The notes under the pieces were generated by a model, which saw nothing but the letters and a program-made list of their open reading frames with translations, had not been told where the DNA came from and made no database searches. Below, piece by piece: positions 33,623 through 37,007 of a stretch of 37,007 nucleotides of DNA (the stretch's first letter is position 1; each line of letters starts with the position of its first letter). This DNA is from Acidilobaceae archaeon. Its GTDB lineage: Archaea; Thermoproteota; Thermoprotei_A; Sulfolobales; Acidilobaceae. The DNA lies in contig JAOAKH010000011.1 of NCBI GenBank assembly GCA_026413755.1, positions 1,927 to 38,933 on the forward strand, in the 5' to 3' direction. The translations under genes were made by a program, and so were the position numbers.

Positions 33623-34533
33623 AGGCCGTACCTCCTCACTATCTCCCGGATCACCTTGTAAGAGCCCTGGAGCACCCAGCTCGCGTAGGGTTCCCTGAGC
33701 TGCGCAGGCCTCTGCGACCTTAGCTCCCCCGTGAGCGCCCGGGAGAACTCCTCCAGGAAGGCCCGGGGGAGGTTTATGGCGTAGACCATGTGGCGAGCCT
33801 CCTCCTCTCTTACTATCTCGTCTATCCCAGCTAGCTCGTAGCAGCGGGCTATGGCTATGAGGTAGTGGGAGAGCTTCGTCACCGGCACCTTCTTGAGCAT
33901 TCCGCGCGGCCCCGCGCTCATCACGTAATCAAATATGGCCCTGTTGTCCCTCAGGAACTTCGTGACCACCCTCATGCCCCTCCTCTCCGCCTCCCCCTTG
34001 AGCCATTCCACTCTCTCCATGCTGGCATGGCTGTTCTCCTTCCCGATCAGCTCCACGAGCTCCCCCTTCTCTGGCAAGTATAGGAGGTTCTCGAACCTCA
34101 CGGTAGCAGATATAGCAGTAGCAGCGTCGAGCGCCTGGACTGCCTCCTCGCTCAGCTTAGAGAGGGCACCGAGGGGCATGAGGTAGGGAGCCATCACGAG
34201 GAGGCCCTTCCCCTCCCTAAGGCCCTGCTCCACTACGGCAGCAAAGGCTTCGTACCTGCTCTTCTCCCCCACCACGGACTCGTATTCGTAATACCTAACG
34301 TTAAGTCCCAAGACAGGGACGACCGAGTTGAGGGCGTTCAGGAGGGGGACCTCGTCCACGCTCACCTCCCTCATGCCCTTAACTATGACTATCAACTCCC
34401 CCGAGCCCTGGGCAGGCAAAGAGCCCTCGAGGACCTCTATGCTGCCCCCCAGTATTCTCAGGCGGCCGTAGGTCTTCATGAAGATCTCCACGCAGGCCTC
34501 TATGAGCTCAGACTGCAGCCCCCTCCCCCGCAT
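33619..34533 (-). CDS. Uncharacterised 304-residue protein cotranscribed with AGOG
   Basis: I do not recognise a family. Read from ATG 34533, which is probably leaderless with a TATA box at about 34552-34559. Soluble, mixed alpha/beta. The N-terminal part has ELIVIVKGMREVSVDEVPLL and NSVVPVLGLNVRYYEYESV; the centre has GLLVMAPYLMPLGALSKLSE and VQALDAATAISATVRFENLL; then a basic stretch VEWLKGEAERRGMRVVTKFL; the C-terminus is helical (RRYGL). No metal-binding Cys/His cluster or Walker motif. Coupling with AGOG (TTGA overlap) suggests a link with base-excision repair or genome maintenance, by context only. Confidence 0.75.
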   Translation of the reverse strand: MRGRGLQSELIEACVEIFMKTYGRLRILGGSIEVLEGSLPAQGSGELIVIVKGMREVSVDEVPLLNALNSVVPVLGLNVRYYEYESVVGEKSRYEAFAAVVEQGLREGKGLLVMAPYLMPLGALSKLSEEAVQALDAATAISATVRFENLLYLPEKGELVELIGKENSHASMERVEWLKGEAERRGMRVVTKFLRDNRAIFDYVMSAGPRGMLKKVPVTKLSHYLIAIARCYELAGIDEIVREEEARHMVYAINLPRAFLEEFSRALTGELRSQRPAQLREPYASWVLQGSYKVIREIVRRYGL

Positions 34534-34550
34534 ATATAGCGAATTAAAAA

Positions 34551-34558
34551 CTTATAGG
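34551..34558. promoter_or_regulatory. Shared TATA element CTTATAGG between divergent genes
   Basis: Rightward CTTATAGG fits the Fur-family gene (expected start near 34580, AGGTGA at 34589-34594, GTG 34601). Leftward CCTATAAG fits a leaderless start at ATG 34533. A second AT-rich run TTTTTAATTC adjoins it. Confidence 0.5.
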
Positions 34559-34600
34559 CACATAATGCTGATCGTAGAGCGCTAATCTAGGTGAAACTGC

Positions 34601-35032
34601 GTGCAGGAAGCAGAGAGGGTGATAGAGGAGCTGAAGGCAAGAGGTTATAGGATGACCCCACAGAGGATCTTGCTCACGAAGCTGATGCTAGAGACCGTGG
34701 AGAAGCACCCTTCCTTAAGGGAGCTGCATGAGAAGGCGCAAAAGATACTGCCAGGGACCGGCATATCCACTATATATAATACCATCATGATGCTGGAGTC
34801 CTCCGGCGTCCTACGCGTCTTCTACCTCGACGGAAAGCTTTTTATAGACAGATCTAGGCCCCACCTGAACGTGGTGTGTAGGGGGGAGGAGTCGATAAAG
34901 GACATAGACAGCGGCGCGCTGGAGGAAACGATGGAGGTCTTGAGAAAGAGGGGGGTAAGGCTGAAGAACCCCCTGGTGCTCGTCATTGGCGACTGCGAGC
35001 AAGGGACTCCACGTGAACCACAAGAGCAATAG
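34601..35032 (+). CDS. Fur-family metal-responsive regulator
   Basis: Winged-helix repressor of the Fur/PerR/Zur family. 143 residues from GTG 34601. DNA-binding domain: ARGYRMTPQRILLTKLMLET, HPSLRELHEKAQKI and GISTIYNTIMMLESSGVL with recognition helix. The dimerisation half is short: FYLDGKLFIDRSRPHLNVVC. The two CxxC structural zinc motifs are not there; only single cysteines (VVCRGEE and GDCEQG) remain, and the usual HxH has become PHL. The sensing residues are therefore reduced. Its 3' end overlaps the convergent translin gene by 50 bases. Confidence 0.88.
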   Translation: MQEAERVIEELKARGYRMTPQRILLTKLMLETVEKHPSLRELHEKAQKILPGTGISTIYNTIMMLESSGVLRVFYLDGKLFIDRSRPHLNVVCRGEESIKDIDSGALEETMEVLRKRGVRLKNPLVLVIGDCEQGTPREPQEQ

Positions 35033-35573
35033 TCTCGTCCAGCAGCCGCCGGGCCACGTCTGCCTTGTGCTTCACGCCAGGAATTAAGGACTCCGGGTAC
35101 TCTAGCCTCGAGAGGTTGAAGTATATTGCCTCCATCACCCCTATGAGCCTCCAGGCCTCTGCTATTTCCCCTGCCTTCACCTTCTCTAGCGCGAGCCTCC
35201 TCAGCTCCCCCACGAGGTCCCCCAGCCCCTGCAGGTACGGCACTGGCGGCACGCCCAGCTCCTCGTGGCCCCTCAGCTCCCTCCCCCTCGCTGCGTCGAG
35301 CAGGAGGGCTGCCTCCACGTACTCGCTCAGGCCGTTATACACGAGGCCAGAGTAAAGGAGATCAGGGTAGCCCCTGAGCCTCTCCGCCAGCTGGCGAGCC
35401 AAGAGCTCCAGCTCCCCGGCCTTCCTCTCCGCCTCCTCTAGCTCCTTCCTGAACACGAGTGAGACTACAGCCTTAGAGGCCCTCACGATGTCCCTCGTGA
35501 CCTTTATTGCCTCCTCCCTTACCGCGTCCCTCTCGCGCAGGTACTGCTCTATTGAAGCGAAGGCCTTCTCCAA
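34983..35573 (-). CDS. Archaeal translin family protein
   Basis: Homologue of translin, an all-helical protein that forms rings and binds single-stranded nucleic acid; the archaeal function is unsettled, with RNA cleavage or RNA processing proposed. 196 residues from TTG 35573, with GGTGAGCGGAG upstream. Family landmarks: REEAIKVTRDIVRASKAVVS, PDLLYSGLVYNGLSEYVEAA, LGDLVGELRRLALEKVKAGE and GVKHKADVARRLLDETIALV. It starts 11 bases after the stop of the dehydratase large subunit gene and is likely on the same transcript. Confidence 0.92.
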   Translation of the reverse strand: MEKAFASIEQYLRERDAVREEAIKVTRDIVRASKAVVSLVFRKELEEAERKAGELELLARQLAERLRGYPDLLYSGLVYNGLSEYVEAALLLDAARGRELRGHEELGVPPVPYLQGLGDLVGELRRLALEKVKAGEIAEAWRLIGVMEAIYFNLSRLEYPESLIPGVKHKADVARRLLDETIALVVHVESLARSRQ

Positions 35574-35583
35574 CTCCGCTCAC

Positions 35584-36777
35584 CTAGAGGTAGCTAACGA
35601 GATCCCTCGTCCTAGCCAAATATGCCTTAACCCCCCGCCTAGAGAGGTAGTAGTATGCCTTGAAGCTGTTCGTAACTACGCGGGAGCCCTTGTTGAACCT
35701 GTAGAAGGGGCTCACTACCAGGCAAGAGTCCCTGACGAGCGCTGCGCCCAGCCTTGCTGCCCTCTCCGCTACCCCCTCCTTCAGGGCCTCGAGGAAGACG
35801 CTCCTAGACATGGAGATCACTAGCTTTGCCCTCAGCCTCCTGCTCCCTATCATGTCTAGCAGCTCCCTGAGCTCCCCCAAGCTGGAGTGGGGGCAGCCCA
35901 CGTACACGAAGTCCACGTCCCCCTCTGGCCTTAGGCGGGCTAGAGCCTCCTCTATCTCTCCCCTCTCTACTTCCAACCTCTCCCTCACCTCCTCGCCGGG
36001 GCTCTCGGGCGTGAGGCCCGCTATGTGCGCCATTGCCAGATCTCCTGCAGTGCTCACCGCAGCGAGGAACTCCCTCACCGCCGCGTCGCCTGAGAAGCGC
36101 GCCCTGATCAGCGGAGGCCTGCTGTCCTTGTGGAGGGAAACCACTATCTCCCCCAGAGCCCCCGCCTCCGCCTCCTCTAGCTCGCCCTCAACCGAGTACT
36201 CTACCCTGGGCTTCCTCTCCTCGTCTATGTGCATTCCGTAGTAGTAAGTCCTCCCCGCTATGGCGGCAGCGAGCGCCAGAGGCCCTCCCTCCCTGTTGCT
36301 CCTGATCCCCAGCACGCTGTTCGCATATGCTACCGCGCTAGACTCCCCCCAAGCAACGTGATCCCCTTTCTTAAGGTTGTACCTCTCCGGGACCCCCGCA
36401 TAGTAGGGGGTGCACGTCAGCTCCAGCTCCGCCCCCATCTTAGCCAAGGCCTTCAGAGCCCTCTCCTGCCACCTCAAGTACTCGGGAGGGAGCTGGAGCC
36501 CTGGGATGCGGGATGGCTCCTCAACGTCGTAGCTGATGGGGTTGACGCTCGTGGGCACGGAGAAGCGCGCGCCGAGGGAGGCAAAGGACTCTATGAACTC
36601 CACCCCCGGCTCCCCTATGTTCTCAAAGGAGACGCCGGAGATGTGAGCGTGCTTGATCTCCACCAGCCTCTCCGCCCCCAGCGCTTCCCCTACTCTAACG
36701 ATCACCTGCATGGCCCTTGCCTTTGCCTCCCCCTCCTCTCCCCTCAGCGCCCTCTCCTCCTCCTTCGTGAGGAACAA
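35584..36777 (-). CDS. Phosphomevalonate dehydratase large subunit (aconitase X catalytic domain)
   Basis: Fe-S dehydratase that converts mevalonate 5-phosphate to trans-anhydromevalonate 5-phosphate in the archaeal mevalonate route to isoprenoid lipids. 397 residues from TTG 36777 with GGGGGAGG upstream. Aconitase X blocks: KHAHISGVSFENIGEPGVEF, VPTSVNPISYDVEEP, ELTCTPYYAGVPERYNLKKG, DHVAWGESSAVAYANSVLG with SNREGGP, YVGCPHSSLGELREL and ALVRDSCLVV, where three of these cysteines can hold the cluster. The small subunit gene lies divergently at 36839. Confidence 0.93.
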   Translation of the reverse strand: MFLTKEEERALRGEEGEAKARAMQVIVRVGEALGAERLVEIKHAHISGVSFENIGEPGVEFIESFASLGARFSVPTSVNPISYDVEEPSRIPGLQLPPEYLRWQERALKALAKMGAELELTCTPYYAGVPERYNLKKGDHVAWGESSAVAYANSVLGIRSNREGGPLALAAAIAGRTYYYGMHIDEERKPRVEYSVEGELEEAEAGALGEIVVSLHKDSRPPLIRARFSGDAAVREFLAAVSTAGDLAMAHIAGLTPESPGEEVRERLEVERGEIEEALARLRPEGDVDFVYVGCPHSSLGELRELLDMIGSRRLRAKLVISMSRSVFLEALKEGVAERAARLGAALVRDSCLVVSPFYRFNKGSRVVTNSFKAYYYLSRRGVKAYLARTRDLVSYL

Positions 36778-36807
36778 AGGCCTCCCCCACCCCGCTCTCC
36801 CCCTGGC

Positions 36808-36815
36808 CTTATAGG
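36808..36815. promoter_or_regulatory. Shared TATA element CTTATAGG between the two dehydratase subunit genes
   Basis: Both orientations work: leftward CCTATAAG leads to a start near 36785 for the large subunit (TTG 36777), and rightward CTTATAGG leads to a start near 36837 for the small subunit (TTG 36839). A single element could coordinate both subunits. Confidence 0.6.
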
Positions 36816-36838
36816 CTCAGCTGAGATCGGGAGAGGGC

Positions 36839-37007
36839 TTGTTCAGGGGAAGGCCTATAGTTCCGGGGAGCGTAGCGGGGGAAGCTGTAGTTGTGGAGTC
36901 CGTGAGCTTCTACGGCGACGTGAGCCTCGGCGGCCTCCTCCACGATGGGAGAAGCATAGCGGGCAAGGTGCTCATAGCGAGGAGAGCTAAAGGGAGCACC
37001 GTAGGGC
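36839..37007 (+). CDS. Phosphomevalonate dehydratase small subunit (aconitase X swivel domain), partial
   Basis: Swivel-domain partner of the large subunit encoded leftward. I translated 56 codons from TTG 36839 up to the window edge; the reading begins FRGRPIVPGSVAGEAVVVES, continues with VSFYGDVSLGGLLHDGRSIA, then GKVLIARRAKGST. The GRxxVPG start, the single SFYG(D) block and the GKVL...(R)GS(T/S) end of this part match the AcnX small subunit. GAGAGGG at 36831-36837 is a ribosome binding site candidate. The 3' end (roughly 70-80 codons) is outside the window. Confidence 0.88.
   Translation, partial: MFRGRPIVPGSVAGEAVVVESVSFYGDVSLGGLLHDGRSIAGKVLIARRAKGSTVG

Noticed and set aside
36229-36990. 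A 253-codon plus-strand frame over the dehydratase promoter region
   Set aside because: Runs antisense to the large subunit and out of frame with the small subunit; no start signal and biased composition.

Overview
The window is chromosomal DNA of a hyperthermophilic crenarchaeon (class Thermoprotei). The clearest marker is a Cren7 chromatin protein gene at 26019-26216. Supporting signs are an A-type ATP synthase, diphthine synthase, AGOG 8-oxoguanine glycosylase, archaeal translin, a phosphomevalonate dehydratase (aconitase X type), leaderless promoters with TATA boxes, and heavy use of GTG and TTG starts. The DNA looks GC-rich and very compact. A member of the Desulfurococcales or Acidilobales is my guess, but the sequence alone does not settle the order.

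Layout. 1-2901: a divergent TRAP transporter pair, a TAXI-type solute receptor (cut by the left edge) and its fused 4TM-12TM permease. 2902-3163: an intergenic region ending in an 11-bp inverted repeat that brackets the probable promoter of the next operon. 3164-5763: a type I-A CRISPR adaptation operon csa1-cas1-cas2-cas4, with the CARF-HTH regulator csa3 convergent to it (5675-6397). 6434-6668: CRISPR leader. 6669-14718: one very large CRISPR array, which I count as 122 repeats of 24 nt and 121 spacers. No effector (cas3, cas5, cas7, cas8) or cas6 gene is in the window.

14823-19410: a nucleoside-type ABC importer operon (BMP/PnrA receptor, double ATPase, two permeases). 19450-20310: diphthine synthase. 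20307-25952: A-type ATP synthase genes on the minus strand (F, E and A, then subunit I), interrupted by a plus-strand pair (adenosine-specific kinase family protein and an 82-residue unknown). 26019-27924: Cren7, an ArsB/SLC13-type anion permease and a small membrane protein. 28030-31877: a DUF1998/MrfA-type SF2 helicase convergent with a HerA-type ATPase. 32005-34533: DUF211 protein, YbgC-like thioesterase, AGOG glycosylase and an unknown 304-residue protein, all on the minus strand. 34601-35573: a Fur-family regulator convergent with translin. 35584-37007: the large and small (partial) subunits of phosphomevalonate dehydratase, divergently transcribed.

The most informative part is the array. 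Its repeats are not uniform: the centre of the repeat changes in contiguous blocks, from GGGGCATG next to the leader through GTGG, GTCG, CTCG and ATCG forms further away. This leaves a layered record of array growth and recombination. Several spacers carry near-duplicate sequence. In one pair the differences fall only at third codon positions, as expected for repeated acquisition from diverged relatives of the same virus or plasmid. I see no wholly new defence system. The candidates for undescribed biology are the repeat stratigraphy, the inverted-repeat operators upstream of csa1 and herA, a short motif shared by the cas, csa3 and leader control regions, and two uncharacterised proteins.
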